The position numbers and the translations under genes were made by a program. DNA of 64,000 bases from Desulfopila aestuarii DSM 18488 (lineage in GTDB: Bacteria > Desulfobacterota > Desulfobulbia > Desulfobulbales > Desulfocapsaceae). The notes beneath the pieces were generated by a model. That model did not search any database. It saw only the letters and a program-made list of their open reading frames with translations, and was not told the origin of the DNA. The DNA is taken from contig CAMBBS010000006.1 in NCBI GenBank assembly GCA_945863875.1, forward strand, positions 62,001-126,000, written 5' to 3'. This document shows, one piece after another, positions 8,740-18,082 of the stretch; positions within the stretch are counted from its first letter, which is position 1; every line of letters begins with the position of its first letter.

Positions 8740-9963
8740 TCAACCGGCACTGCTGTCATGTTTCGCCTGAAAATGCTTTTGTCTGATGGTATCGACGATG
8801 CTATCCAGCGCATAGGTTCTCGTTATATTACAATTTGTCGTAATCTGCCGACCCATGTTTTTATAATAACATTCCTCTTCATGAAGAATGGCCTGCGAGC
8901 CCTCATTTTTCATGAGTATGGATATGCCTCTTGCGCCATCATTCTCGTCGCCGGAAAGTATTATTCCGGCGGCCCTTTTTTTAAAGATGGTGCTGACTGA
9001 TGCCAGGAGAATGTCGAGGGGCCCGCCTTTCAATGATCCTTTTGCTACCTTTTGCAAGGTTAGCTGAGCACTGTAGGGTTTAATACTCATATAGTCGGAA
9101 CCGGAGGCAATGTAGCAGTTTCCGCCTTCAATATTGACACCTTCTCTGGCCCGTATCACTTTCATCGGAGATATCGCGTCAAGATATTCAGCAAATGCAT
9201 TGACATGTTCAACGCTCTGATGAACAACAGCAAGTACCGCACCACCCATTTCGGCGCCAAGCTGGGGAACGATTTGCAGCAGATTGGAGAAACAGCCTTC
9301 CCCCCCGCCGAGCACGGATATAAAGGTGCTGCGGCGGTATTGTGACTGCGCGGATAAACTCAGGTCTATGCTATCGCCGCACTGGGAACAGAGAACAGGC
9401 TGCAGGGGCTGGTTTTTGGTAACAACAACACCCTGACGGTTGCCGCACTCTTCACAAAAAACGACTCTCCGCGCTGTATCAGGTGCACAGTTTGCCACTG
9501 ATGTCGCCGTAACGACCGGTTCTTTCGCTTTGATTTTTACCTGGGCAGCTCTTCTTACCTTGTCGATGAGCAGATTTTTATAGGTTACCACGTTGTTTTT
9601 CTGGAAAATGAAATCCTTGCAGACAAAATCTATGGCGCCATTTTTCATGGTATCAAAACATCGAGCGGTTCCCCGTTCGGTAAGACTTGAAAACATAACG
9701 GTCGGAGTCGGCCGATGAATCATCAGATGCTGCAGGGCAGTCATTCCATCCATCAGGGGCATTTCCATATCCAGCAAGATGACATCCGGTTTCGTCTTGA
9801 GTATCATATCAAGAGCTTCAATGCCATTTTGTGCCTCGCCGACAACGGCGACATCTTCACAATCGTCGAAGATATCTCCTAAAAACTTGCGAAATACCAG
9901 CGAGTCATCGACAATGAGTACCGATATTTTTGACGGACTCGGCCATTTTTGTTCTGTTATCAT
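8740..9963 (-). CDS. CheB-like response regulator with zinc ribbon and degenerate methylesterase domain
   Basis: 407 residues from ATG 9963; a GTG seven codons earlier is also possible. Residues 14-130 are a receiver domain (VLIVDDS, phosphoacceptor D65 in LLDMEMP). A short Cys4 ribbon follows (CEEC 170-173, CSQC 192-195), then a domain aligning with the CheB methylesterase (about 212-395). The catalytic serine motif GASTGG is replaced here by GGGEGC (219-224), while the His (H248) and the Asp loop SGDENDGARG are kept. So the demethylase or deamidase chemistry is probably lost and the domain may bind a partner. No chemotaxis genes are nearby; it follows nadD by 27 bp. Confidence 0.75.
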   Translation of the reverse strand: MITEQKWPSPSKISVLIVDDSLVFRKFLGDIFDDCEDVAVVGEAQNGIEALDMILKTKPDVILLDMEMPLMDGMTALQHLMIHRPTPTVMFSSLTERGTARCFDTMKNGAIDFVCKDFIFQKNNVVTYKNLLIDKVRRAAQVKIKAKEPVVTATSVANCAPDTARRVVFCEECGNRQGVVVTKNQPLQPVLCSQCGDSIDLSLSAQSQYRRSTFISVLGGGEGCFSNLLQIVPQLGAEMGGAVLAVVHQSVEHVNAFAEYLDAISPMKVIRAREGVNIEGGNCYIASGSDYMSIKPYSAQLTLQKVAKGSLKGGPLDILLASVSTIFKKRAAGIILSGDENDGARGISILMKNEGSQAILHEEECYYKNMGRQITTNCNITRTYALDSIVDTIRQKHFQAKHDSSAG

Positions 9964-9990
9964 AAAGATATTTCCACTCAGCACTTGCCG

Positions 9991-10659
9991 TCAAGGAGTT
10001 GTTCGTTCTCCATTCGCTGCATGATAAAGTTTGTTTTTCCGGATGTAGTCAATAACTGCTTCAGGCAAGAAACGGTCAACTGGCGCTCCTTTTTCGATCA
10101 TCGTCCTGATAGCTGAGGAACTATGGTCATCCGGTGTCCTTTTTAATATATGGATATCTTGTTTACCCTCGCCGGCAGTCCAGGAGCCGTCATTTGGCTT
10201 ATATCCCAAATTTTCCAACAGGAGTGTCAGCCGGTCAACATTATATCCTTTTCTCAGGGCGATAAGAATATTCACCGACTGGAGAATCTGCTGATGGGAT
10301 TTCCAGGTGAGAAAATCAAGAAAGGCATCGGCACCAATCATAAAATACAATCGACAATCAACCTGATAATGCTTTTGAAGCTCTCGAAGGGTATCAATGG
10401 TATAGGATGGTTTCGGCAGCCTTTCCTCTATGGCATTACACTCAAAACCATGTCTGTTTTGTCCGGCCAGGATGAGCATAGCCAGTCTGTGTCGAAACGA
10501 TGTTATCGCAGCACCGTTTTTATGGGGAGGCTCGGCCGAAGGAAGAAAGACGACCCTGTCCAGGCGGCATTCCTGCAATGCCGCCTCGGCAAACTGCAGA
10601 TGCCCATAATGAACCGGATCAAAGGTTCCGCCGAGCAAGCCGATTTTTTGCCCTGTCAC
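9991..10659 (-). CDS. nadD: Nicotinate-nucleotide adenylyltransferase
   Basis: 222 residues. Nucleotidyltransferase fold with GGTFDPVHYGHL at the N-terminus and the ATP-binding SSAIR motif near the C-terminus. It converts nicotinate mononucleotide plus ATP to deamido-NAD. Its start overlaps the proA stop by four bases (ATGA), which argues for translational coupling in the rplU-rpmA-obg-proA-nadD operon, a common arrangement. Confidence 0.95.
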   Translation of the reverse strand: MTGQKIGLLGGTFDPVHYGHLQFAEAALQECRLDRVVFLPSAEPPHKNGAAITSFRHRLAMLILAGQNRHGFECNAIEERLPKPSYTIDTLRELQKHYQVDCRLYFMIGADAFLDFLTWKSHQQILQSVNILIALRKGYNVDRLTLLLENLGYKPNDGSWTAGEGKQDIHILKRTPDDHSSSAIRTMIEKGAPVDRFLPEAVIDYIRKNKLYHAANGERTTP

Positions 10660-11912
10660 TCTCTGACCTGCCCTTGGCCAAAGACGACAAATTTGCGGGT
10701 TGTCAATTCTTCGAGCCCCATTGGCCCGTATGCGTGCAGCTTGGTGGTACTTATGCCTATTTCCGCGCCAAGACCGAGCTGGCCGCCATCATTAAAACGC
10801 GTTGAGGCGTTTACCATAACGGCGGAGGCATCTATTTCGGCAATAAACCGCTGGGCGGTAGTGTAATTTTCCGTGATAATTGATTCGGTATGCTGCGAGC
10901 CATACTGCCGGATGTACGCTTTCGCCTCGGCAAAGTTCTGCACGACCTTCACGCAGAGGATCAAATCAAGGAATTCGGTGCCCCAGTCCTCTGCCCCGGC
11001 GGGGTGCACCTTACTGGAAATTTTCACACTCCGCGGACATCCGCGCAGCTCAACGCCCAAATTAACGAGGGCGTTGGCTATTATCGGCAGGAAATTCTCC
11101 GCAACATCGCCGTGAACAAGCAGTCCTTCGAGGGCGTTGCACACTCCCGGGCGATGCGTTTTGGAGTTAATGATCAGTGGAATTGCTTTTTCTAAATCGG
11201 CATCTTTGTCCACAAAAAGATGACAGACGCCTTTGTAGTGTTTGAGAACGGGAATTCTCGATGTCTGAGAGACAAAGCGGATCAAGCCTTCGCCGCCACG
11301 GGGTATGACAAGATCTATCTCCGCATCCAGGGTCAGCAGGTGATTGATCGCCAGGCGATCGGTTACAGGGATAATCTGCACTGCATTTTGGTCAATGTCG
11401 TGCATGCGCAGTGCCTGCTGAAGAATGGCGGCAAGAGCCAGGTTGGAATGGATAGCCTCTGATCCTCCGCGCAGTATTATCGCATTTCCGGTCTTGAGAC
11501 AGAGTGCGGCCGCATCCACGGTAACGTTGGGACGGGATTCATAGATCATGGCGATCACCCCGAGAGGCACGCGCATTCTCCCGACCTGCAGGCCATTGGG
11601 CCGTTTAACCAGGTTTTCTATTGAACCGACCGGATCAGGCAGAGCGCAGAGCTCATGCAGCCCGGTGATCATCGCGTCAATGACCGCATCAGACAACCGC
11701 AGCCGATCAAGCATGGCCGAAGAAAGCCCCTGGGCTTGCCCGGCTTGCAGATCTTTGGTGTTTTCTTCTTGGAGGTGTTGTCTTTGCTGGGTCAGGAGTT
11801 CAGCAACAGACGACAGGGCACTGTTTTTGCTCTGAGTGGACAGGGCCATCAGGGATGATGCAGCGACCTTAGCCCTTTTCGCCAATTCGCTGACAGTTTG
11901 CTCGAGTTTCAT
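10656..11912 (-). CDS. proA: Gamma-glutamyl phosphate reductase
   Basis: 418 residues, normal length. Aldehyde dehydrogenase superfamily with the catalytic cysteine in HRPGVCNALEGLL and the PRGGEGLIRFV segment. It reduces gamma-glutamyl phosphate with NADPH to glutamate semialdehyde in proline synthesis. proB is not in the window. Gene order obg-proA-nadD suggests co-transcription, although 164 bp separate obg and proA. Confidence 0.95.
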   Translation of the reverse strand: MKLEQTVSELAKRAKVAASSLMALSTQSKNSALSSVAELLTQQRQHLQEENTKDLQAGQAQGLSSAMLDRLRLSDAVIDAMITGLHELCALPDPVGSIENLVKRPNGLQVGRMRVPLGVIAMIYESRPNVTVDAAALCLKTGNAIILRGGSEAIHSNLALAAILQQALRMHDIDQNAVQIIPVTDRLAINHLLTLDAEIDLVIPRGGEGLIRFVSQTSRIPVLKHYKGVCHLFVDKDADLEKAIPLIINSKTHRPGVCNALEGLLVHGDVAENFLPIIANALVNLGVELRGCPRSVKISSKVHPAGAEDWGTEFLDLILCVKVVQNFAEAKAYIRQYGSQHTESIITENYTTAQRFIAEIDASAVMVNASTRFNDGGQLGLGAEIGISTTKLHAYGPMGLEELTTRKFVVFGQGQVRE

Positions 11913-12076
11913 CTACGTGTCCTTTTCGGTTTAAGAACATTGGCCATCAACCGCTTGCAGCTTGCCATCCAAGAAAAAATGTGCCGGCGACTGCTCTCCT
12001 GAGACCACCACGGCACTTCTCCCCCTCAAGGGCATTATCATGAATCCTGGGATGTTTGCCGTTTGCCGGTGTCGGA

Positions 12077-13580
<1,504 letters not shown>

Positions 13581-13657
13581 CTCCCACTCCTTTTCTTCGA
13601 CGGAAAGTATCTCCCGTTGATATAGTATTGTACCCGTAATTTTTACACGAATGGCAA

Positions 13658-13969
13658 TTACGCGGAAATTTCTTCAATTTTTAATGCGGTGTACGACTGC
13701 CTGTGTCCATTACGCAATCGATAGCCTTTGCGGCGCTTCTTCTTGAAGACAATAATCTTTTTTGCTCTTCCCTGTTCCGCAATCTTGGCGGTAACCTTGG
13801 CATTTTCCAGAACGGGTTGACCAACCTTCACATCGTCTCCGGATACAATCATGAGCACATCAAGCAAATCTACATTGTCACCGACATTGCCCTCGAGTTT
13901 CTCCACCCGAACCTGGTCACCACACGCGACTTGATATTGTTTTCCGCCTGTACGAACTATAGCATACAT
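13658..13969 (-). CDS. rplU: 50S ribosomal protein L21
   Basis: 103 residues, with the typical [20 protein letters not shown] start and the lysine/arginine-rich [15 protein letters not shown] rRNA-binding segment. It is the first gene of the operon and has AGAGG upstream of its start. Confidence 0.97.
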   Translation of the reverse strand: MYAIVRTGGKQYQVACGDQVRVEKLEGNVGDNVDLLDVLMIVSGDDVKVGQPVLENAKVTAKIAEQGRAKKIIVFKKKRRKGYRLRNGHRQSYTALKIEEISA

Positions 13970-14036
13970 ATATAAACCTCTTTGAGTAAATCTTCTCTAT
14001 TGTCGAAAGAACCATGTAACATCACAAGAACCAGGT

Positions 14037-14065
14037 ACTTAACCTGAATGTGCGGCTATTGTCAA
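14037..14065 (-). promoter_or_regulatory. Candidate sigma-70 promoter of the rplU operon
   Basis: On the minus strand, TTGACA (14065-14060) is followed after 17 bp by TTAAGT (14042-14037). The -35 box is perfect and the -10 box is weak. Transcription would begin about 60 bp upstream of rplU. Confidence 0.45.
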
Positions 14066-14260
14066 CACAATTCAAACGTTGTCCCGTGTTTTTGCTGTTC
14101 CCACAGTTTCTAGGTGAAAAACATGTATTGGATTTTCAGCAAGCGGATGATGGCTTCATTCAGTGTTACGGTAGAGTGCGACTGATTTTTTTGACCTGTC
14201 CATTGTCTGGCAAAAGCAGGCGTACTGCAAATCAAACCTGTGCAACAATCTAAAAAAATG

Positions 14261-14707
14261 TTAACCGCCGTATTCCAGACGGGCTTTCTCTTTCTCTGCA
14301 CGAATCGAACAAGCCCTTGTAAAAGCGGCCTTCTTCCCATGTTTCGAAATGGAGACCGACGTCTTGCCCTGCTTGCCCAGATGGGTAACCCAGCTTACTT
14401 CAAACCGGTTGAGTTTGTCATTGAGTCGAACGCCAACAACACCGGTCCCTGAATTGCTGACAGTAACCATATGCTTGTTGGTCCTGACCTTGCCAAGTTT
14501 TTTTTCTGTCTTGTCGCGCCAGGTAATGGCCGATAACAGGCTGGAGTATCGCCCACCGCATTTTCTGTCCGAAAAGAATTTTGAGTGGGTTCTTCCTAAA
14601 AATCTCACCCTGACATACCACCCATGAGTTCTTTTTGACTCCTGGTCTATCCTTGCGATATCTTTGTGCTTTTCAAGGAGTAGCTTTTGTCTTTTGTCGT
14701 CTTCCAT
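14261..14707 (-). CDS. AP2-like DNA-binding domain protein
   Basis: 148 basic residues that look like two AP2-type modules. The first (about 20-70) has THGWYVRVRFLGRTHSKFF and a GGR segment leading into a helix; the second (about 85-145) has GTGVVGVRLND, then RFEVSW and a helix with AFTRACSIRAEKEKARL. This strand-strand-strand-helix layout resembles bacterial and phage AP2-like proteins. It is probably a DNA-binding regulator or a remnant of a mobile element. It sits between the rplU operon and the divergent mazG and has repeated sequence elements just upstream. The family call is by recall of pattern, not by search. Confidence 0.55.
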   Translation of the reverse strand: MEDDKRQKLLLEKHKDIARIDQESKRTHGWYVRVRFLGRTHSKFFSDRKCGGRYSSLLSAITWRDKTEKKLGKVRTNKHMVTVSNSGTGVVGVRLNDKLNRFEVSWVTHLGKQGKTSVSISKHGKKAAFTRACSIRAEKEKARLEYGG

Positions 14708-14772
14708 TACCTTACCTCAATGTTGTGTTATTACTTATTTCCAGTGGGGGATCCGCCTCCCCCATTACAAAC

Positions 14773-14804
14773 GTACATTTTCAAACACAATGTACATTTT
14801 CAAA
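14773..14804. repeat. Two 13-bp direct repeats upstream of the AP2-like gene
   Basis: GTACATTTTCAAA occurs at 14773-14785 and again at 14792-14804, with a start-to-start distance of 19 bp (nearly two helical turns). The second copy begins within a TGTACA palindrome. The pair lies 66-97 bp before the AP2-like start, on the divergent side facing mazG, so an operator is plausible. Confidence 0.5.
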
Positions 14805-14995
14805 AAAGATGGTATCGTGTGTATGCAAATGCACAAAACCTGACAACACCTTCCAGCAAAGCTAAGTAGTTCGTTAGGAGTAAAATGTCAACTCTTTTTT
14901 CGCAAATGTAAGTGCGAAAGTTGTAAGGTTTCTGCTTTCTTCAACTTTTTTCATTAAATTTTATCCCTTTATAAAACCTAACACCCGTAAAACAA

Positions 14996-15391
14996 ATGAC
15001 TCAGTCTATCCATGAATTGTCCGAGCTCCTTTCCACCATCACCGCCCTCCGGGGAGAAAACGGCTGTCCCTGGGACAAACGGCAGACCCCATTTTCCCTG
15101 CTCAAGCACCTCAAGTCGGAATGTCAGGAATTAGACAATGCTGTACGCAACGATGACCCGGTTAATGTCTGTGAGGAGCTGGGCGATTTATTATATATAA
15201 TAATTATGATTGCCGAAATACACCATGATCATGACGAGTTTCAGTTCTCCGATGTCATACGGACAGTGAACAAAAAACTTATTCGCCGGCACCCGCATGT
15301 TTTTGCGGGCAAACCGTATGAAAACGAAGAACAGCTGACGGCCCAATGGAACGCCATAAAAGCAGAGGAAAAGATAAAAAATACCCTTTGA
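14996..15391 (+). CDS. mazG: MazG-type nucleotide pyrophosphohydrolase
   Basis: 131 residues, a single MazG domain in place of the two-domain E. coli form. Motifs: GENGCPWDKRQT near the N-terminus and the metal-binding acidic helices KSECQELDNAV and VCEELGDLLY. It hydrolyses NTPs or dNTPs to monophosphate and pyrophosphate, cleaning the pool or acting in stress. No clear Shine-Dalgarno precedes the ATG. It is divergent from the AP2-like gene and 209 bp before rpsF. Confidence 0.88.
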   Translation: MTQSIHELSELLSTITALRGENGCPWDKRQTPFSLLKHLKSECQELDNAVRNDDPVNVCEELGDLLYIIIMIAEIHHDHDEFQFSDVIRTVNKKLIRRHPHVFAGKPYENEEQLTAQWNAIKAEEKIKNTL

Positions 15392-15479
15392 CACAACCAC
15401 TTCTGCTATGTATTATACTCAGTTTTTTACTGAGAAGCAAATGACATGGGTCAATTCCCTGTGTCGCTTCCAGTATTTG

Positions 15480-15502
15480 CATAATAACAACGGGTTATTA
15501 TG
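15480..15502 (+). promoter_or_regulatory. Hairpin in the rpsF leader
   Basis: CATAATAAC (15480-15488) and GTTATTATG (15494-15502) form a perfect 9-bp stem with a five-base loop, about 100 bp before rpsF. A second short stem, CGAGC/GCTCG, lies at 15557-15570. They could belong to a leader controlling rpsF-rpsR. I could not match them to the known S6:S18 leader motif. Confidence 0.3.
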
Positions 15503-15600
15503 TCCTTCTTGCTCTCTGCCAAGACTATTACCAAGTGCGAGGGCCATAAATTGTGCGAGCTGCTGCTCGGCAAAAACCATACGTCCACGAGGAGGAACGC

Positions 15601-16023
15601 ATGCGCAGGTATGAAACAATCTTCATACTTCGCCCCAATGTCGGCGAAGATGAGATTAATAGAGTTACTGAAAACACCACTCAGATCATTCTCAATGAAA
15701 AAGGTACCATTCTTGAGATGAATAAGTGGGGTATGAAAAAGCTGGCTTATCTGATTAAAAAGGAAAGCCTGGGTTATTATGTTTATTGTGATTTCGCCGG
15801 TACTCCAGCAGCTGTTGCAGAAATCGAACGAAAATTCAGGATTGATGATATGGTATTGAAGTACCTGACCATCAAGACTGCAGATTCCATGACCGAGGAA
15901 AACATTCAAGAGGCACTGGCGGAAATATCAGCGAAGGCATCTGCCCCGGTCGAAAATGAGGAAATGGAAGAAACCGATTCCGACGATGCTGAAGAAGAAA
16001 ATATCATTGAAGAAACTGAGTAA
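15601..16023 (+). CDS. rpsF: 30S ribosomal protein S6
   Basis: 140 residues from ATG 15601, chosen by the perfect GAGGAGG upstream and by homology (MRRYETIFILRPN); the frame is open 16 codons further. The core is a normal S6 fold ending near residue 100. A strongly acidic tail follows (residues about 113-140, rich in Glu and Asp), longer than the E. coli tail that RimK modifies. First gene of rpsF-rpsR-DUF2232-rplI. Confidence 0.95.
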   Translation: MRRYETIFILRPNVGEDEINRVTENTTQIILNEKGTILEMNKWGMKKLAYLIKKESLGYYVYCDFAGTPAAVAEIERKFRIDDMVLKYLTIKTADSMTEENIQEALAEISAKASAPVENEEMEETDSDDAEEENIIEETE

Positions 16024-16071
16024 TAGTCACTCGGAAGATTCTGAAGATCTTTTACCCTGGAGGGTAATATC

Positions 16072-16317
16072 ATGGCGCAAAGACCACAAAAGAAACTTTT
16101 TACTCGCAAGAAATCATGCCGGTTCTGCGGTGAAAAAGACCTTGCTATTAACTATAAAGATGTAAAAACACTAAGAAATTTCGTTTCCGAGAGAGGGAAG
16201 ATCATTCCTCGCCGGATCGTCGGCACCTGTGCGACGCATCAGCGTCAACTGTGTGAGGCGATCAAACAGGCAAGGCAGATTGCCTTTTTACCCTACTCAG
16301 GATCAACCCAGGGATAA
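16072..16317 (+). CDS. rpsR: 30S ribosomal protein S18
   Basis: 81 residues with the S18 core ([21 protein letters not shown]). It keeps cysteines in CRFCGEKD plus a CATHQRQLC pair, the zinc-binding form of S18. CTGGAGGG lies upstream. S18 pairs with S6 on the 30S platform, which matches the gene order. Confidence 0.97.
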   Translation: MAQRPQKKLFTRKKSCRFCGEKDLAINYKDVKTLRNFVSERGKIIPRRIVGTCATHQRQLCEAIKQARQIAFLPYSGSTQG

Positions 16318-16346
16318 TTATTCCGTTTATTTGCAGGGAATTCAAG

Positions 16347-17309
16347 GTGGCGAGTCAGGGAAATGAGCAGCCGAATTTAGGCAGAATCGTTCGAATCATT
16401 CTGTTTGTTTCGTTGGCTATAATGCTGCCAGGAGTGCAATGGTCTCTGTTTGGCTGGTCGCATATATTTTTGCCTCTGCTGGCCTTCTACACTCTTGGTA
16501 CGTATGGGCTCTATACCGGAAAAAGGCTTCTGCTTACAGCAGTCGGCCTCTCTCTTATCGCCTATCTTCTGTTAAGAAACTTTGAACTTTTTGTGTTTTC
16601 CACAACCCTGCTGCTTTCCGGATATGTGCTTTTTGGATCGGCCAATCGACAGGACGCCCCTGCACTGAGCGGACTGAAGAGTTCGCTTGCCCTGGCAGGC
16701 GGCTGGATAGCCATCTTTACCATGCTCTCTTTGGGCTCGGAAATGTCGGCTTATGCACAGCTGGTGCGTTCCCTGGATGATGGCATAGGCGAAGCACTGG
16801 ATTATTACCGGCAAAGTAACGATATTTCCGGTGACACCCTGGTAATGCTCGAGGCCACCCTCCTCCGGATGAGAATCATTATCCCGATGATAATGCCATC
16901 CGTTCTAGGGAGCTTTATTCTGTTTATCACCTGGCTTACCATGGTACTGGGCAACATGCTTTTGCTCAAAACCAGCGGCAATGCTCCATGGGCAAACTGC
17001 CGCTACTGGAAATTGCCGGAGAAAGTAGTCTGGGTCGCAATCGGAGCAGGCATCTTTTCTCTCCTGCCGATCGAATTTTTAAGGCCCGTTGCGATCAACA
17101 GTCTCATTTTGTTAAGTATTGTTTATTGCTTTCAGGGGATGTCGATAGCCATATTTTTTATGCATAAATGGAATGTGCCCCTGCTGCTCAGATCATTTTT
17201 TTATATTATGCTCGTCTTTCAGTCATTTGGCACATTAATCCTGCTGATATGCGGCATAGCCGATATATGGTTTGATTTTCGCAAACTGAAACAAGAAACA
17301 GTTAATTGA
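16347..17309 (+). CDS. DUF2232 (YybS-like) integral membrane protein
   Basis: 320 residues starting at GTG 16347 with AGGGAA upstream. About eight hydrophobic segments cover most of the length, with a soluble stretch near residues 130-170. A DUF2232 gene between rpsR and rplI is a recurring arrangement in deltaproteobacteria. Biochemical role is unknown. Confidence 0.75.
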   Translation: MASQGNEQPNLGRIVRIILFVSLAIMLPGVQWSLFGWSHIFLPLLAFYTLGTYGLYTGKRLLLTAVGLSLIAYLLLRNFELFVFSTTLLLSGYVLFGSANRQDAPALSGLKSSLALAGGWIAIFTMLSLGSEMSAYAQLVRSLDDGIGEALDYYRQSNDISGDTLVMLEATLLRMRIIIPMIMPSVLGSFILFITWLTMVLGNMLLLKTSGNAPWANCRYWKLPEKVVWVAIGAGIFSLLPIEFLRPVAINSLILLSIVYCFQGMSIAIFFMHKWNVPLLLRSFFYIMLVFQSFGTLILLICGIADIWFDFRKLKQETVN

Positions 17310-17392
17310 CCCAGGTAATACTATAAATCTGCACAATGATACTGGTATCACCAACAGGTTTATAAGACCTATATTCTCAGGAGTTTAAAAAT

Positions 17393-17845
17393 ATGGAACT
17401 TATTTTAAAGAAATCAATCAGCTCCCTCGGCCTGGAAGGCGACGTGGTAACCGTTAAACCCGGATACGGTCGCAATTATCTCCTGCCCCAGGGAAAAGCC
17501 GTTCAGGCAACAGCGGCAAACCTGGCAATTCTCGAACAGAATAAAGCCGACATCGAAGCTCGACGAGCTAAAAATCAAAAACAGGCCGAGGATATTGCCA
17601 AGAAAATCTCCGGCTTGACTGTGGTTATCGAACAGCTTGCCGGCATTGACGAGCGACTTTTCGGTTCGGTCACCACTGCCGACATCTGTTCGAAACTGGC
17701 GGAGCTCAACGTGGAGCTCGATAAAAAACAGATCTTACTGAATGAACCGATCAAGACCCTCGGGGAAACAAAAATTCTCGTAAAGGTCGGTTTCAACGTC
17801 ACTGCTGAATTTACGGTAAACGTCGTTCCCCTGAAGACACACTAA
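17393..17845 (+). CDS. rplI: 50S ribosomal protein L9
   Basis: 150 residues. The N-terminal domain is typical (MELILKKSISSLGLEGDVV, GYGRNYLLPQG), then the long connecting helix and the C-terminal domain with ERLFGSVTTADI. AGGAG lies nine bases before the ATG. Last gene of the ribosomal protein cluster, followed by a terminator candidate. Confidence 0.97.
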   Translation: MELILKKSISSLGLEGDVVTVKPGYGRNYLLPQGKAVQATAANLAILEQNKADIEARRAKNQKQAEDIAKKISGLTVVIEQLAGIDERLFGSVTTADICSKLAELNVELDKKQILLNEPIKTLGETKILVKVGFNVTAEFTVNVVPLKTH

Positions 17846-17926
17846 CGTCCTTGGGGGCAGAGGCATCTGCGTCGACCTTATGCCGGCTGCCTTGTGGCAC
17901 CGCTTGCCGCCGTTTATACGAAAATG

Positions 17927-17970
17927 AAAACACACCTAGAGGCTTGACCTTCATGGTGTGTTTTTGTTTA
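17927..17970 (+). terminator. Rho-independent terminator candidate after rplI
   Basis: AAAACACACC (17927-17936) pairs perfectly with GGTGTGTTTT (17955-17964) around an 18-base loop, and the run continues TGTTTA. It lies 82 bp after rplI and 113 bp before dnaB. The stem is AT-rich on its outer half and the loop is long, so efficiency is uncertain. Confidence 0.55.
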
Positions 17971-18082
17971 ATGTCCCTGCTTGGGAACATGTCGCCGGGT
18001 GTTATTTTTTCGGCGCCTGTCGCCTACCGAGGTCCATAAATACATCTTCAGTAAATGAAGCACTATCTTTTATCTTTGACGA

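Noticed and set aside
14110-14340. 76-codon minus-strand frame after the AP2-like gene
   Set aside because: Overlaps that gene in another frame, has no ribosome site and no motif.
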